Source of the DNA: Mycolicibacter kumamotonensis
Lineage (GTDB): Bacteria > Actinomycetota > Actinomycetes > Mycobacteriales > Mycobacteriaceae
Direction: 5' to 3'
Length of the DNA: 64,000 nucleotides
Assembly (NCBI RefSeq): GCF_002086285.1
Contig: NZ_MVHU01000005.1
Location: forward strand, 62,001-126,000
Shown: positions 33,871 to 45,203 of the stretch, one piece after another
Position numbering within the stretch: the first letter of the stretch is position 1
Layout of the letters: the number at the start of each line of letters is the position of its first letter
Position numbers and translations under genes: made by a program
Notes under the pieces: generated by a model
What the model saw: only the letters and a program-made list of their open reading frames with translations
What the model was told of the DNA's origin: nothing
The model's database searches: none

Positions 33871-35181
33871 GTGCGCAGCAGCCGGATCACCCGGATCGCC
33901 GCGGCCGCTGCGGTCGCCGGGACCACCCAGTGCGTGCCTCCGGCGAACGCGGTCGCACCACCGCCGATCGACAACTCCCGGCTGCCCGCCGCGGCACCGG
34001 CCGCACCGGTGCACCGCACCGTCCAGCGTGAGGTGTGCGCGGTGCCGGAGCTGGATCCGGCTGTGTCCCCCACCCAATTCGACGGGCTGGACCTGGAGGC
34101 GGTCTGGGCGCTCAGCCGCGGGGCGGGCCAGCGGGTGGCGGTGATCGACACCGGGGTGGCGCCGCACCGGCGGCTGCCCGGTCTGGTCGGCGGCGGCGAT
34201 TATGTGTTCACCGGCGACGGCACCCAGGACTGCGACGGGCACGGCACACTGGCCGCCGGAATCATCGCGGCCGCAACAGACCACGCGGCGGACCGATTCA
34301 GTGGGGTGGCGCCGCTGGCCACCGTGATCGGTATCCGCCAGTCCAGCGCCAGATTCGCCGCCGTCGGCGACGCCGCGGGTGTGGGCGACGTCGACACCCT
34401 GGCGAAGGCGGTGCGCATCGCGGCCGACCTGGGAGCATCGGTGATCAACATCTCGGCGGTGGCCTGCCGGCCGGTGGGCTCCGGTCTGGACGACCGGGCG
34501 CTCGGCGCCGCCCTGGCCTATGCGGTCGAGACGAAGAACACCGTCGTAGTCGCCGCGGCGGGCAACACCGACGACGGCTGCGATGCCGATGGGCCGATGA
34601 TCGTCACCCCGGCCTGGTACGACGACTACGTGCTGACCGTCGGCTCGGTGGACGCCCACGGCGCACCGTCGGCGTTCACCCGCGCCGGCCCCTGGGTCGA
34701 TGTCGCCGCGCCCGGCGAGGGAGTGCTGTCGCTGAGCACCGTCGGAGATGCGATGGCCAACAGCGTCGGCGGGGCGGTGGTTCACGGCACCAGTTTCGCC
34801 GCGCCGGTGGTCAGTGGGCTGGCGGCGCTGATCCGGTCCCGCTTCCCGGGGTGGACACCGCGGCAGGTGATGGACCGGATCACCGCCACCGCGCACCATC
34901 CCCCGGGTGGCCGCGACGACGTCGTCGGGGCCGGTGTGATCGATCCGCTGGCGGCGGTCAGCTCCGAGGTCGCTCGGCACGCCCCGGACCGCCGGGGTGC
35001 CGACCCGGCGGCCCGCCCGGCGCCACCACCCCCGCCGCATCCGGAACCCGCCACCGCGCCCGCCGGGCTGCGCACCGCGCTGACCGGTACCGGGATCCTG
35101 CTGGCGTTGCTGCTGGTGGTGCTCACCGGCCGGGCGGCGGCAGCACGACGTCGTGCGCCAGCAGCGCCTGCTCCCGACTGA
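33871..35181 (+). CDS. mycP4: ESX-4 mycosin, membrane-anchored subtilisin-like protease MycP4
   Basis: Mycosins are periplasmic serine proteases required for type VII secretion. The 436-residue product has a signal peptide (about 1-28) and a subtilase domain. The catalytic residues are visible: D93 (AVIDTG), H124 (DGHGT), N232 (AGN) and S308 (HGTSFAAPV). A Pro-rich segment and a C-terminal membrane helix at about 408-424 follow, ending in an Arg/Ala tail. The start is GTG 33871. Its last 59 bp overlap the convergent eccB4 gene, which encodes its own C-terminus on the other strand. Confidence 0.94.
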   Translation: MRSSRITRIAAAAAVAGTTQCVPPANAVAPPPIDNSRLPAAAPAAPVHRTVQREVCAVPELDPAVSPTQFDGLDLEAVWALSRGAGQRVAVIDTGVAPHRRLPGLVGGGDYVFTGDGTQDCDGHGTLAAGIIAAATDHAADRFSGVAPLATVIGIRQSSARFAAVGDAAGVGDVDTLAKAVRIAADLGASVINISAVACRPVGSGLDDRALGAALAYAVETKNTVVVAAAGNTDDGCDADGPMIVTPAWYDDYVLTVGSVDAHGAPSAFTRAGPWVDVAAPGEGVLSLSTVGDAMANSVGGAVVHGTSFAAPVVSGLAALIRSRFPGWTPRQVMDRITATAHHPPGGRDDVVGAGVIDPLAAVSSEVARHAPDRRGADPAARPAPPPPPHPEPATAPAGLRTALTGTGILLALLLVVLTGRAAAARRRAPAAPAPD

Positions 35182-36226
35182 GCCGCGGGCCGGCCGGAAG
35201 CCCGGCGAGCATCGGCCAGGGCACCCCGTCGGGCGTGTCCGGCAGGCCCAGGCTGCGTGCCGCGGCGGCGTCGTCGACGGTGAACCGCACCCCGGTCTCG
35301 GTGATCAGGTAGCCGGCCCCATGACCGGAGGCACCGGCGGCCCGCACGTAGCCGCTTCGGCCCGGCGGCAGATAGACCGCGTCCAGGGCCGGGCCTGAGC
35401 CGTCGGCCTGGGCCAGCACCGTCGGCGCCGCACCGGCCGGCAGCGGCAAACCCACCCCGGCCGAGAGCGTGACGCCGACCGGGTCGTCGGCGCGCCAATG
35501 GGCGCACAGCGTCACCGCGGCGGCGGGCAACGTCGCGACGCGGCCGAGAACGTCGGCCGGTTTCGCCGGCGGCGCCTCGGGGATCGCCGCGAGCAACAGG
35601 GCCGAGACCCGCCGCGGCACGGGGGATTCCAGCATCGAATCGGCCGGGTTGACCGGGATCCGCCGGCCCCGCAGCAGCAGGTAGGCCGCCGCGGAATCCG
35701 AGCCGACCGGCACCGCCTCATCGGCGTCGATACGCGCGGATTGCGGCGGGTCGGCCCCGGCGATGAGGGTGGTGCCGGCCGGGCCGTCGCACAGCGACCA
35801 GGTTTGCGTCGGCGGCAGTGCCGTACCGAGCGCGCCGGGTGCACCCGGGATGCCCAGCGGCGGCCCCCGCCGGGCACGTCCGATCTCGGTGCCGCTCACC
35901 GGCCGCGGGTCGGCGGCTCCGGTGATCAGGCGCGCGGAGGCGAGGTTGAACACCGGGTGGACGGTGTCGCCGACCCGGACATACAGCGCCCCGGATGCAC
36001 GGTCCAGCAGGATCGGCGCATCACCGAGTCCCGGTTGCGGCCGCAGGACGGCCAACACCACCGCACCGGCCACCACGATCACGCTGGCCAGGCAGCCCAG
36101 GCCCAACCCGGCCCACCCCGGCGCCCGATCACCGGCCACCTGGCCGCACCGCAGCGCACGCTCCAACCGGCGGGTTCCGATCCGGTGCGCGCTGAGCTGC
36201 AACTGTGTGGTCGTTCGTGCCGCCAT
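35123..36226 (-). CDS. eccB4: ESX-4 membrane component EccB4
   Basis: EccB has one membrane helix and a large periplasmic domain, and scaffolds the secretion complex. The product has about 367 residues. The conserved cytoplasmic start reads [22 protein letters not shown], the helix is at about 40-60 and the periplasmic repeats contain [15 protein letters not shown] and [11 protein letters not shown]. It is shorter than the 470 residues I remember for M. tuberculosis EccB4. I chose ATG 36226, just before the conserved motif; an upstream in-frame start at 36286 adds 20 residues without family character. It is divergent from the first cutinase gene and overlaps mycP4 tail-to-tail by 59 bp. Confidence 0.88.
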   Translation of the reverse strand: MAARTTTQLQLSAHRIGTRRLERALRCGQVAGDRAPGWAGLGLGCLASVIVVAGAVVLAVLRPQPGLGDAPILLDRASGALYVRVGDTVHPVFNLASARLITGAADPRPVSGTEIGRARRGPPLGIPGAPGALGTALPPTQTWSLCDGPAGTTLIAGADPPQSARIDADEAVPVGSDSAAAYLLLRGRRIPVNPADSMLESPVPRRVSALLLAAIPEAPPAKPADVLGRVATLPAAAVTLCAHWRADDPVGVTLSAGVGLPLPAGAAPTVLAQADGSGPALDAVYLPPGRSGYVRAAGASGHGAGYLITETGVRFTVDDAAAARSLGLPDTPDGVPWPMLAGLPAGPRLSREQALLAHDVVLPPPGR

Positions 36227-36333
36227 GCGCCCCCGTTCCCGTGCCGACGACGCTAACGAGGCAGCGGCCCGGCGGCGTCCGGCCATCCACAGTCGCGTCC
36301 GGGGCGAAAACCGGCTTCGGTACCATTTCCGTT

Positions 36334-37038
36334 ATGCGTTTTGTTCAGTTGAGCAGCATTTTCTCGGCGACGTTGATGGCGGGGGCACTGCTGACCGTCC
36401 CGTCGGTGGTTCCCGGTTCCATCCCCTCAGCGGCCGCGTACGACTGCCCCGATGTCGAGGTCATCTTCGCCCGCGGTACCAGCGAGCCGCCCGGTGTCGG
36501 CCGGGTGGGCCGGGCGATGATCGACTCGCTTCGGCAGCAGACCTCGAAGAAGGTCGACGAGTACGCGGTGAACTACCCCGCCGGCCGGCTGCAGCTGGGC
36601 GGCGGCGACGGCGCCAACGATGTGATCCGGCGCGTCAAGGACGCCGCCAACGTCTGCCCCGACACCCAGTTGGTGCTGGGCGGCTACTCGCAGGGCGCCT
36701 CGGTCATCGACATCGTCACCGGCACCCAGGTGGGCGGTATCACCTGGGGCAACCAGCTGCCCGCGGAACTCGCCGACCATGTGGTGGCGGTCGCGACTTT
36801 CGGCAACCCCGCCGACCGCGCGGGTGGCCCGATCAGCGCGCAGAGCGCCTTGTTCGGCTCCAAGGCCATCGACCTGTGCAACCCGGGCGACCCGATCTGT
36901 CACGAGGGCCCCGGCAACGAGTGGACCGACCACACCGACGGCTACATCCCGGCGCTGACGAGCCAGGCGGCGAACTTCATCGCCGGCAGGCTGCGGTCTC
37001 CCGGGCCGGTGCCCGACGCCGAGCCGCTCGTTCGCTGA
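36334..37038 (+). CDS. cut3: secreted cutinase-family serine esterase (Cut3-like)
   Basis: Cutinase-like proteins of mycobacteria hydrolyse esters or lipids outside the cell. The 234-residue product has a signal peptide (about 1-35). The fold begins [18 protein letters not shown], the nucleophile is S119 in GGYSQG, and D186 (NPGDPIC) and H200 complete the triad. The start is ATG 36334; a longer frame from 36205 would run into the divergent eccB4 start. It lies directly beside ESX-4, as recalled for Rv3451. Confidence 0.92.
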   Translation: MRFVQLSSIFSATLMAGALLTVPSVVPGSIPSAAAYDCPDVEVIFARGTSEPPGVGRVGRAMIDSLRQQTSKKVDEYAVNYPAGRLQLGGGDGANDVIRRVKDAANVCPDTQLVLGGYSQGASVIDIVTGTQVGGITWGNQLPAELADHVVAVATFGNPADRAGGPISAQSALFGSKAIDLCNPGDPICHEGPGNEWTDHTDGYIPALTSQAANFIAGRLRSPGPVPDAEPLVR

Positions 37039-37103
37039 CAGCTGACCGGCCGCAACCGGTTTAGTTAGCACATCAAGTATTTTTTTCGTTACTATCCTTC
37101 GCT

Positions 37104-37733
37104 GTGAAGGCATACCGGATCCTGGCGGCCTGTGCCGCCGCCGCAGCACTGCTGATCAGCCCGTTTCCGTCGCCGACGGCGTCGGCCGACGGGTGTCCGG
37201 ACACCGAGGTGGTGTTCGCGCGGGGCACCAATGAGCCGCCGGGCCTGGGCCGGGTCGGCGATGCCTTCGTCGGTGCACTGCGGGCCCGGACCTCCCGGTC
37301 GGTCGGCACCTATGCGGTGAACTATCCGGCCAGCTATGACTTCGGCCGGGCGGCCGACGGCGCCAACGACGCCAGTGGCCACATCATGTGGATGCTGGAG
37401 AACTGCCCGGGCACCCGGCTGGTTCTCGGCGGGTACTCGCAAGGCGCGGCGGTCATCGACGTGGTGGCCGCCGCCCCGGTGCCCGGCTTCGGGTTCACCG
37501 CGCCGCTGCCACCCGAGGCCGCCGACCATATCGCGGCGATCGCGGTGTTCGGCAACCCCTCGAACAAGATCGGGCAGCCGTTGACGAACAGCCCGGCGTA
37601 CGGGTTCAAAACGATCGATTTGTGCACCGACGGCGACCCGGTCTGCTCCCCCGGGCGGAACTTCGCCGCCCACTCCGGCTACACCCCCGGCATGGCCAAC
37701 CAGGCCGCCTCGTTCGTCGCCGGGCTGCTGTAG
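37104..37733 (+). CDS. cut4: secreted cutinase-family serine esterase (Cut4-like)
   Basis: This is a 209-residue paralogue of the preceding gene: signal peptide about 1-29, DGCPDTEVVFARGTNEPPG, nucleophile S112 in GGYSQG, aspartate in DGDPVC and histidine in AAHSGY. It lacks the C-terminal tail of the first cutinase. The start is GTG 37104. The 65 bp between the two genes are AT-rich (tattttttt near 37080), so a separate promoter is likely. A hairpin lies downstream. Confidence 0.92.
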   Translation: MKAYRILAACAAAAALLISPFPSPTASADGCPDTEVVFARGTNEPPGLGRVGDAFVGALRARTSRSVGTYAVNYPASYDFGRAADGANDASGHIMWMLENCPGTRLVLGGYSQGAAVIDVVAAAPVPGFGFTAPLPPEAADHIAAIAVFGNPSNKIGQPLTNSPAYGFKTIDLCTDGDPVCSPGRNFAAHSGYTPGMANQAASFVAGLL

Positions 37734-37755
37734 CACGTTAGTTCTTCCGCGTGAG

Positions 37756-37779
37756 GGCGTGTTTGCACACCGACACGCC
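37756..37779. terminator. hairpin between cut4 and truA
   Basis: ggcgtgt (37756-37762) pairs with acacgcc (37773-37779). A wider imperfect pairing (gcgtgag... with ...ctcgcgc, to about 37810) surrounds it. It sits between convergent genes and probably serves both. Confidence 0.5.
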
Positions 37780-37818
37780 GTCAAAGCCGTGCAACTGTGC
37801 ACGCTCGCGCCCAGGAGG

Positions 37819-38652
37819 TCAGCTGGGCTTGCGCAGGTCCCGGGTGATGATGGTGCGCGCCCCCAGCTGGTCATCAGGCGGGTAGTCGACGCCGACCAGC
37901 GTCAGCCCGCGCGCCGGTGCCGCGGTGAAGTCACTGGATCGTCGGTCGGCGTTCAGCAGGTCGGCACACCACGCGACATCGCGGCGATGCTCACCGACCG
38001 CGAGCACCGCCCCGACCAGGGAACGCACCATCGACCAGCAGAACGCGTCGGCACTGACGTGCGCGGTGACCAGATCACCGTCGCGGACCCAGTCCAGGCG
38101 TTGCAGGTCACGGATGGTGGTGGCGCCCTCGCGATGACGACAGAACGCCGCAAAGTCGTGCAGCCCCACCAGGTGTCGGGACGCCTCGGCCATCGCGTCG
38201 ATATCCAGCTGCCGCGGCCAGGCGGTGACGTAGCGGGCCAGTTGGGGCACCACCCCGTACGGCGCGGTCGAGAGCCGGTAGGCGTAGTGGCGCCGCAGCG
38301 CCGAGAACCGGGCATCGAAATCCGGTGCGGCCCGGCCGATCTCCAGCACCCGGACGTCGGCCGGCAGGAAACGCGCCAACCGCCTGGTCAACGCCAGGAA
38401 TTCGGACTCGCCGTCCCACCGGGTCCGCGAGTAGGCGTGCTTGAGCGCCGCCGCCGGGACGTCGACGTGAGCCACCTGTCCGGTGGCATGCACTCCGGTG
38501 TCGGTGCGCCCCGCCGCGAACAGCCGCACCCGGGTGCGGAACACCGTGGACAGCGCGTCGTCGAGGACCCCGGCGACCGTGCGCTGCCCGGCCTGAACAG
38601 CCCAGCCGGCGAATTCCGTGCCGTCGTAGGCGATGTCGAGCCGAAGCCGGAC
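37819..38652 (-). CDS. truA: tRNA pseudouridine synthase A (start codon not identifiable)
   Basis: TruA converts uridines 38-40 of tRNA anticodon stems to pseudouridine. Conserved segments are [14 protein letters not shown] at the N-terminus, the catalytic aspartate in [17 protein letters not shown] and [14 protein letters not shown]. The homologous region begins at the GTC codon at 38650-38652, 17 bp after the rplQ stop. No ATG, GTG or TTG occurs in frame between it and a GTG at 38835, which lies deep inside rplQ. The coordinates give the homologous part only. Translation may use a rare start codon, or there may be a small sequence error. It follows rplQ in the operon. Confidence 0.85.
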   Translation of the reverse strand, partial: VRLRLDIAYDGTEFAGWAVQAGQRTVAGVLDDALSTVFRTRVRLFAAGRTDTGVHATGQVAHVDVPAAALKHAYSRTRWDGESEFLALTRRLARFLPADVRVLEIGRAAPDFDARFSALRRHYAYRLSTAPYGVVPQLARYVTAWPRQLDIDAMAEASRHLVGLHDFAAFCRHREGATTIRDLQRLDWVRDGDLVTAHVSADAFCWSMVRSLVGAVLAVGEHRRDVAWCADLLNADRRSSDFTAAPARGLTLVGVDYPPDDQLGARTIITRDLRKPS

Positions 38653-38668
38653 GGCCTCGGCGGTGCCG

Positions 38669-39223
38669 TCAGGACTCGTCGGTGCCCTCGGCGGTCGCGG
38701 TGTCCTCAGCCGCGTCGGCAGCCTCGGTGTCCTCGGTGGCCTCTTCGACCTTCTCCTCGGCCTCGGCGGACTCGACCTTGGCCGGCTTCTCGGCCTTCTC
38801 GGCCTTGGCCGCCTTCTCCGCCTTGGCCGCGGCACGGCGGGCGCGGTCGGCCTCGGAGGTCACCGTCTTCTCCCGGACCAGCTCGATCACGGCCATCGGG
38901 GCGTTGTCACCCTTACGCGCCTCGACCTTGATGATCCGGGTGTAGCCGCCGTTGCGGTCCGCGAAGTGCGGGGCGATCTCGGCGAACAGCGAGTGCACCA
39001 CGTCCTTGTCGCGGATCTTCTTGAGCACCTCACGCCGGTTGTGCAGCGTGCCCTTCTTGGCGTGGGTGATCAGCTTCTCGGCGTACGGTCGCAATGCCCG
39101 CGCCTTCGGCTCGGTGGTCTTGATCCGGCCGTGGGTGAACAGCGACGTGGCCAGGTTGGCCAGAATCGCCTTCTGGTGCGAGGACGACCCGCCGAGACGG
39201 GGACCCTTGGTGGGCTTGGGCAT
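38669..39223 (-). CDS. rplQ: 50S ribosomal protein L17
   Basis: The product has 184 residues. The L17 core (about 1-120) starts [21 protein letters not shown] and includes [23 protein letters not shown]. The remaining 60 residues are a Lys/Ala/Glu-rich, then acidic tail, typical of actinobacterial L17. The gene follows rpoA by 62 bp in the usual order. Confidence 0.97.
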   Translation of the reverse strand: MPKPTKGPRLGGSSSHQKAILANLATSLFTHGRIKTTEPKARALRPYAEKLITHAKKGTLHNRREVLKKIRDKDVVHSLFAEIAPHFADRNGGYTRIIKVEARKGDNAPMAVIELVREKTVTSEADRARRAAAKAEKAAKAEKAEKPAKVESAEAEEKVEEATEDTEAADAAEDTATAEGTDES

Positions 39224-39285
39224 TGCTGGCTTCTCCTAAATGGGGCCGACCCCCGTATCAGGTAGGGCCGGGACGGAAATTTGTG

Positions 39286-40371
<1,086 letters not shown>

Positions 40372-40400
40372 TCAGTCCTGCACAGGTCAGTGCAGGGGTC

Positions 40401-41006
40401 TTACTTCGAGTAGAACTCGACGATCAGCTGCTCGGCGAGCGGAACGTCGATCTGCGCACGCTCGGGAAGCTGGTGGACCAGGATGCGCTGCCGCTCCCCG
40501 ACCACCTGCAGCCAGCCCGGAATCGGGCGGTCGCCCGCGGTCTCCCGGGCGATCTGGAACGGCACCGTGTTGATCGACTTGTCCTTGACGTCGATGATGT
40601 CGTACTGCGACACCTGATAGCTGGGCACATCGACCTTCACCCCGTTGACGGTGAAGTGGCCGTGGCTGACCAGCTGGCGAGCCATCCGTCGCGTGCGGGC
40701 CAGGCCGGCGCGGTAAACCACGTTGTCCAGCCGGCTCTCCAGGATGCGCAGCAGTTCCTCGCCGGTCTTGCCGCCGCGACGGACGGCTTCCTCGTAGTAG
40801 CGGCGGAACTGCTTCTCCATCACGCCGTAGGTGAAGCGCGCCTTCTGCTTCTCCTGCAGCTGCAGCCGGTATTCGCTTTCCTTGATCCGCGCGCGGCCGT
40901 GCTGGCCGGGCGGGTAGGGCCGCTTCTCGAATGCCTGGTCGCCGCCGACGAGGTCAACACCCAGACGGCGGGACTTGCGGGTGGCGGGTCCGGTGTAACG
41001 AGCCAT
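40401..41006 (-). CDS. rpsD: 30S ribosomal protein S4
   Basis: The 201-residue S4 starts MARYTGPATRKSRRLG and has the S4 RNA-binding domain at about 90-150 (RLDNVVYRAGLARTRRMARQLVSHGHF). The zinc-cysteine cluster of some S4 proteins is absent, as usual in mycobacteria. S4 nucleates 30S assembly. It starts 14 bp after rpsK. Confidence 0.98.
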   Translation of the reverse strand: MARYTGPATRKSRRLGVDLVGGDQAFEKRPYPPGQHGRARIKESEYRLQLQEKQKARFTYGVMEKQFRRYYEEAVRRGGKTGEELLRILESRLDNVVYRAGLARTRRMARQLVSHGHFTVNGVKVDVPSYQVSQYDIIDVKDKSINTVPFQIARETAGDRPIPGWLQVVGERQRILVHQLPERAQIDVPLAEQLIVEFYSK

Positions 41007-41020
41007 CTCTTCCTAACCTC

Positions 41021-41431
41021 CTAGACCCGGCGCCGCTTGGGCGGACGGCAACCGTTGTGCGGCTGCGGCGTGACGTCGGAAATCGCACCGACCTCCAAAC
41101 CGGCGGCCTGCAGCGAACGGATCGCGGTTTCGCGGCCCGAACCCGGGCCCTTGACGAACACGTCGACCTTCTTCACGCCGTGCTCCTGCGCCTTGCGGGC
41201 CGCGTTCTCGGCGGCCAGCTGCGCGGCGAACGGGGTGGACTTACGTGAGCCCTTGAACCCGACGTGACCCGACGACGCCCAGGCGATGACGTTGCCCTGC
41301 GGGTCGGTGATCGTCACGATCGTGTTGTTGAAGGTGCTCTTGATGTGCGCGGCACCGTGCGGGACGTTCTTCTTTTCCCGCCGCCGGGTCTTCTGACCCT
41401 TCTTGGGCCCGGTCGCTTTCTTCGGTGGCAT
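41021..41431 (-). CDS. rpsK: 30S ribosomal protein S11
   Basis: The 136-residue product carries S11 motifs over its length: [30 protein letters not shown] and the C-terminal [15 protein letters not shown]. The cysteine in the HNGCRPPK segment is the variable residue. It starts 5 bp after rpsM ends. Confidence 0.98.
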   Translation of the reverse strand: MPPKKATGPKKGQKTRRREKKNVPHGAAHIKSTFNNTIVTITDPQGNVIAWASSGHVGFKGSRKSTPFAAQLAAENAARKAQEHGVKKVDVFVKGPGSGRETAIRSLQAAGLEVGAISDVTPQPHNGCRPPKRRRV

Positions 41432-41436
41432 GACGA

Positions 41437-41811
41437 TTACCTGGCCTTCTTCTTACCGGCGATGGTGCGCTTGGGGCCCTTGCGGGTGCGCGCGTTGGTC
41501 TTGGTCCGCTGGCCGCGCACCGGCAGGCCGCGACGGTGCCGCAGGCCCTGGTAGCAGCCGATCTCGATCTTGCGTCGGATGTCGGCCTGCACCTCGCGGC
41601 GCAGGTCGCCCTCGACCTTCAGGTTGCGCTCGATGTAGTCACGCAGCGCGGTGACCTGGTCGTCGGTGAGGTCCTTGGTGCGCTGGTCCTTGTCGATACC
41701 GGTCGCGGCCAGGATTTCGTTGGAGCGGGTACGGCCGATGCCGTAGATGTAGGTCAGCGCGATCTCCATGCGCTTATCGCGCGGCAGGTCGACGCCCACA
41801 AGTCGAGCCAT
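41437..41811 (-). CDS. rpsM: 30S ribosomal protein S13
   Basis: The 124-residue S13 starts [17 protein letters not shown] and ends in the basic tail [10 protein letters not shown] second ATG at 41820 is in frame but sits directly on the gagga ribosome site, so ATG 41811, nine bases from the site, is preferred and gives the usual length. The head protein contacts the P-site tRNA. Confidence 0.97.
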   Translation of the reverse strand: MARLVGVDLPRDKRMEIALTYIYGIGRTRSNEILAATGIDKDQRTKDLTDDQVTALRDYIERNLKVEGDLRREVQADIRRKIEIGCYQGLRHRRGLPVRGQRTKTNARTRKGPKRTIAGKKKAR

Positions 41812-42002
41812 GGGTGGCATTCCTCTTTCGTAGCGGAGGTTGTGATCCCAGCCCGTTCCCGGCTGACAGCTCCGGGGCCCGGCCTCCGATCCGGGCGTAT
41901 GTGAACTGGCCCATCTCTAAAGATGCCAGCCATTCACTGGTACTGGGAGGTCTGCATTCAGTTGTGGCTGGTGCCCGGCTACGCCGGGCCGGCGACTGCT
42001 AG
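41812..42002 (-). promoter_or_regulatory. long intercistronic region between rpmJ and rpsM
   Basis: This gap of 191 bp inside an otherwise tight ribosomal cluster has no gene. It contains a perfect stem gcccggc/gccgggc (41973-41979 and 41983-41989, loop tac) just after rpmJ and a smaller catct/agatg hairpin near 41912-41925. A terminator for infA-rpmJ and a new promoter for rpsM onward are plausible; no clear -10 was found. Confidence 0.45.
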
Positions 42003-42116
42003 CTAGCCCTGACGCTGCTTGTGGCGCGGGTCCGAGCAGATCACCATGACCCGGCCGTGCCGACGGATCACCCTGCACTTGTCGCAGATCGGCTTGACGC
42101 TGGGGTTCACCTTCAC
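42003..42116 (-). CDS. rpmJ: 50S ribosomal protein L36
   Basis: This gene of 37 codons reads [20 protein letters not shown] at its start. The zinc-binding residues C11, C14, C27 and H32 are present (CDKC, then CSDPRH), and it ends KQRQG. The start is GTG 42116 and the stop TAG 42003-42005. It lies 66 bp after infA in the expected order. Confidence 0.96.
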
Positions 42117-42182
42117 GGCTGCTGGGGTCCTGTTCTAATCGCTGGTTGGCTTACGTCTTCTGGGCGGCTGGACGATCCGGAG

Positions 42183-42404
42183 CTACTTGTACCGGTAGAC
42201 GATGCGTCCCCGGGACAGGTCGTAGGGAGACAACTCCACGACCACCCGGTCTTCCGGCAGGATACGGATGTAGTGCTGCCGCATCTTGCCGCTGATGTGG
42301 GCGAGCACCTTGTGACCGTTCTCCAGCTCAATGCGAAACATCGCATTGGGCAGGGGCTCGACCACCCGGCCCTCGACCTCGATGGCACCGTCTTTCTTGG
42401 CCAT
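42183..42404 (-). CDS. infA: translation initiation factor IF-1
   Basis: The 73-residue S1/OB-fold protein starts [16 protein letters not shown] and contains [20 protein letters not shown] and [21 protein letters not shown]. It occupies the A site of the 30S subunit during initiation. The start ATG 42404 has ggagag two bases upstream. It is the first gene of the minus-strand cluster reaching truA. Confidence 0.98.
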
Positions 42405-42669
42405 TACTCTCCGGCGATCCTCCGTGTCTGGCTTACTTGTATATGTGCTTGCGCCCGCCGCGGCGCAGCATCGACTACGACTACAAAACGTGGGCCGGTG
42501 GCAGGAAATTCCAGGTAGATCCTGAGAATCTCAGACTGGGCACGCAAGAGTCGACGCGGAAGCCGCACCGTCGTCCCACGATACCCGTTGAAGAGCCCGG
42601 GCCAAAATCGTCGGCAGTGACAAACTGGTACGAACGCCCGACCGTTGTCACGCACCCGATGGGACGCAC
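42405..42669. promoter_or_regulatory. divergent promoter region of infA and the LLM gene
   Basis: No gene is seen in these 265 bp. On the minus strand an AT-rich catatacaagtaag stretch about 25-35 bp before infA contains tataca, a good -10 match, and could be the infA promoter. No clear -35 was found. The plus-strand gene begins at 42670 without an obvious ribosome site. Confidence 0.45.
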
Positions 42670-43515
42670 ATGACCGAAGCACTGCCACTCAAACCCGACC
42701 TGGGCCGCTACGGCGTCTGGACCTTCGGCGCCCCCACACCCGAGCAGGCGACCGAGATCGAACGGCTGGGCTACGGCGCGATCTGGGTAGGCGGCTCACC
42801 GGCCGCCGAGCTCTCCTTCGTCGAACCGCTGCTGGCGGCGACCTCGACGCTGCAGCTGGCGACCGGGATCGTCAACGTGTGGTCGGCGCCCGCACCGGCG
42901 GTCGCAGAGTCGTTTCACCGGATCGAGGCCGCCTATCCGGGCCGGTTCCTGCTCGGTATCGGCGTCGGGCACGCCGAAGCCACCGCCGAGTACCGCAGCC
43001 CGTACCGCGCCTTGGTGGACTATCTCGACGCCCTCGACGCGGACGGGGTGCCGACCAGCCGGCGGGTGCTGGCCGCGCTGGGCCCCAAGGTGCTGAAGTT
43101 GGCGGCCGAGCGCAGCGCCGGGGCGCACCCCTACCTGACCACCCCCGAGCACACCGCGACCGCCCGGGAGCTGATCGGGCCGTCGGTGTTCTTGGCGCCC
43201 GAGCACAAGGTGGTGCTCTCCAGCGATGGTGCCGCGGCCCGCGCCGCGGGACGGGAGGCGGTCGGCTTCTATCTGCGCCTGTCGAACTACGTCAACAACT
43301 GGCGACGGCTGGGCTTCAGTGAGCGCGACGTGCGCGCGCCCGGCAGCGACCGGTTGATCGACGCGGTGGTGGCGCACGGCAGTGCCGACGAGGTCGCCGC
43401 CCGGCTCGGTGAGCACCTGGCGGCCGGCGCCGATCAGGTGACGATCCAGGTGCTGGGCGGCTGGGACCGCCTGCTGCCGACGTTGACGGAGCTGGCCGGG
43501 CCGCTGGGTTTGTGA
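42670..43515 (+). CDS. LLM-class F420-dependent oxidoreductase (Rv3463-like)
   Basis: This luciferase-like oxidoreductase of 281 residues has the family segments ERLGYGAIWVGGSP, STLQLATGIVNVWS, YPGRFLLGIGVGHAEA and HGSADEVAARLGEHLAAGADQV. It sits between infA and rmlB, as recalled for Rv3463. Use of F420 is inferred from the family; the substrate is unknown. It ends within a long inverted repeat. Confidence 0.88.
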   Translation: MTEALPLKPDLGRYGVWTFGAPTPEQATEIERLGYGAIWVGGSPAAELSFVEPLLAATSTLQLATGIVNVWSAPAPAVAESFHRIEAAYPGRFLLGIGVGHAEATAEYRSPYRALVDYLDALDADGVPTSRRVLAALGPKVLKLAAERSAGAHPYLTTPEHTATARELIGPSVFLAPEHKVVLSSDGAAARAAGREAVGFYLRLSNYVNNWRRLGFSERDVRAPGSDRLIDAVVAHGSADEVAARLGEHLAAGADQVTIQVLGGWDRLLPTLTELAGPLGL

Positions 43516-43562
43516 TTTCGGCGCGATTGTTCCCGCTGAGCGAGGGAAACCGCGCCGAAATC
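43514..43562 (+). terminator. long inverted repeat after the LLM gene
   Basis: gatttcggcgcg (43514-43525) is exactly complementary to cgcgccgaaatc (43551-43562). The 25 bases between are partly self-complementary (ttccc with gggaa). The first arm overlaps the stop codon of the preceding gene. It probably terminates that transcript before rmlB. Confidence 0.65.
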
Positions 43563-43581
43563 GCCCGGGGACCCCGGCTAA

Positions 43582-44598
<1,017 letters not shown>

Positions 44599-44599
44599 C

Positions 44600-45172
44600 G
44601 TGACATTCCGCGAACTGGCCATCCCGGGAGCCTTCGAGCTCACCCCAACCCAGCACGCCGATGACCGCGGGCTGTTCTTCGAATGGTTCACCGACGACGA
44701 GTTCACCGCGTTCGCCGGGCACCGCTTCGAACTGCGCCAGGCCAACTGCTCGGTGTCGCGCGCCGGGGTGCTGCGCGGTCTGCATTTCGCCCAGGTGCCG
44801 CCCGGGCAGGCCAAATATGTGACCTGCGTGTCGGGGGCGGTCTTCGATGTCGTCGTCGACATCCGGGTCGGCTCACCGACGTACGGGCGCTGGGATGCGG
44901 TGCTGCTGGACACCCGCGAGCGCCGGTCGGTGTACCTCGCGGCCGGACTGGCCCACGGATTCGTTGCGCTGCAGGACGATTCGACGGTGATGTATCTGTG
45001 CTCGGCCGGCTACGACCCGCAACGCGAGCACACCATCTGCGCCACCGACCCGGAGATCGGCATCGACTGGCCGGATGACCACCCCGTGGTGCTCTCCGAG
45101 CGCGACCGCAACGCGCCGTCGCTGGCCGAGGTCCGTGCGGCCGGGCTGCTGCCGAGCTGGGATCAGGGCTGA
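44600..45172 (+). CDS. rmlC: dTDP-4-dehydrorhamnose 3,5-epimerase
   Basis: RmlC epimerises the RmlB product at C3 and C5. The 190-residue cupin contains GVLRGLHFAQ with catalytic H62, and Y132 (VMYLCS) as the catalytic acid. The start is GTG 44600, one base past the rmlB stop, so the two are tightly coupled. The usual GTP-like dTDP contacts (RQANCSVSRAGVLRG) are present. It is somewhat shorter than the 202 residues I remember for M. tuberculosis RmlC. Confidence 0.95.
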   Translation: MTFRELAIPGAFELTPTQHADDRGLFFEWFTDDEFTAFAGHRFELRQANCSVSRAGVLRGLHFAQVPPGQAKYVTCVSGAVFDVVVDIRVGSPTYGRWDAVLLDTRERRSVYLAAGLAHGFVALQDDSTVMYLCSAGYDPQREHTICATDPEIGIDWPDDHPVVLSERDRNAPSLAEVRAAGLLPSWDQG

Positions 45173-45203
45173 ATCCGCATACGCCCGAGCGCCTTATTCG
45201 CGG

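Noticed and set aside
36205..36333. N-terminal extension of the first cutinase
   Set aside because: It would run through the divergent eccB4 start, while the signal peptide begins at ATG 36334.
42437..42673. 78-codon frame between infA and the LLM gene
   Set aside because: It has no ribosome site or family features and crosses into the LLM start; the region is better read as promoter DNA.
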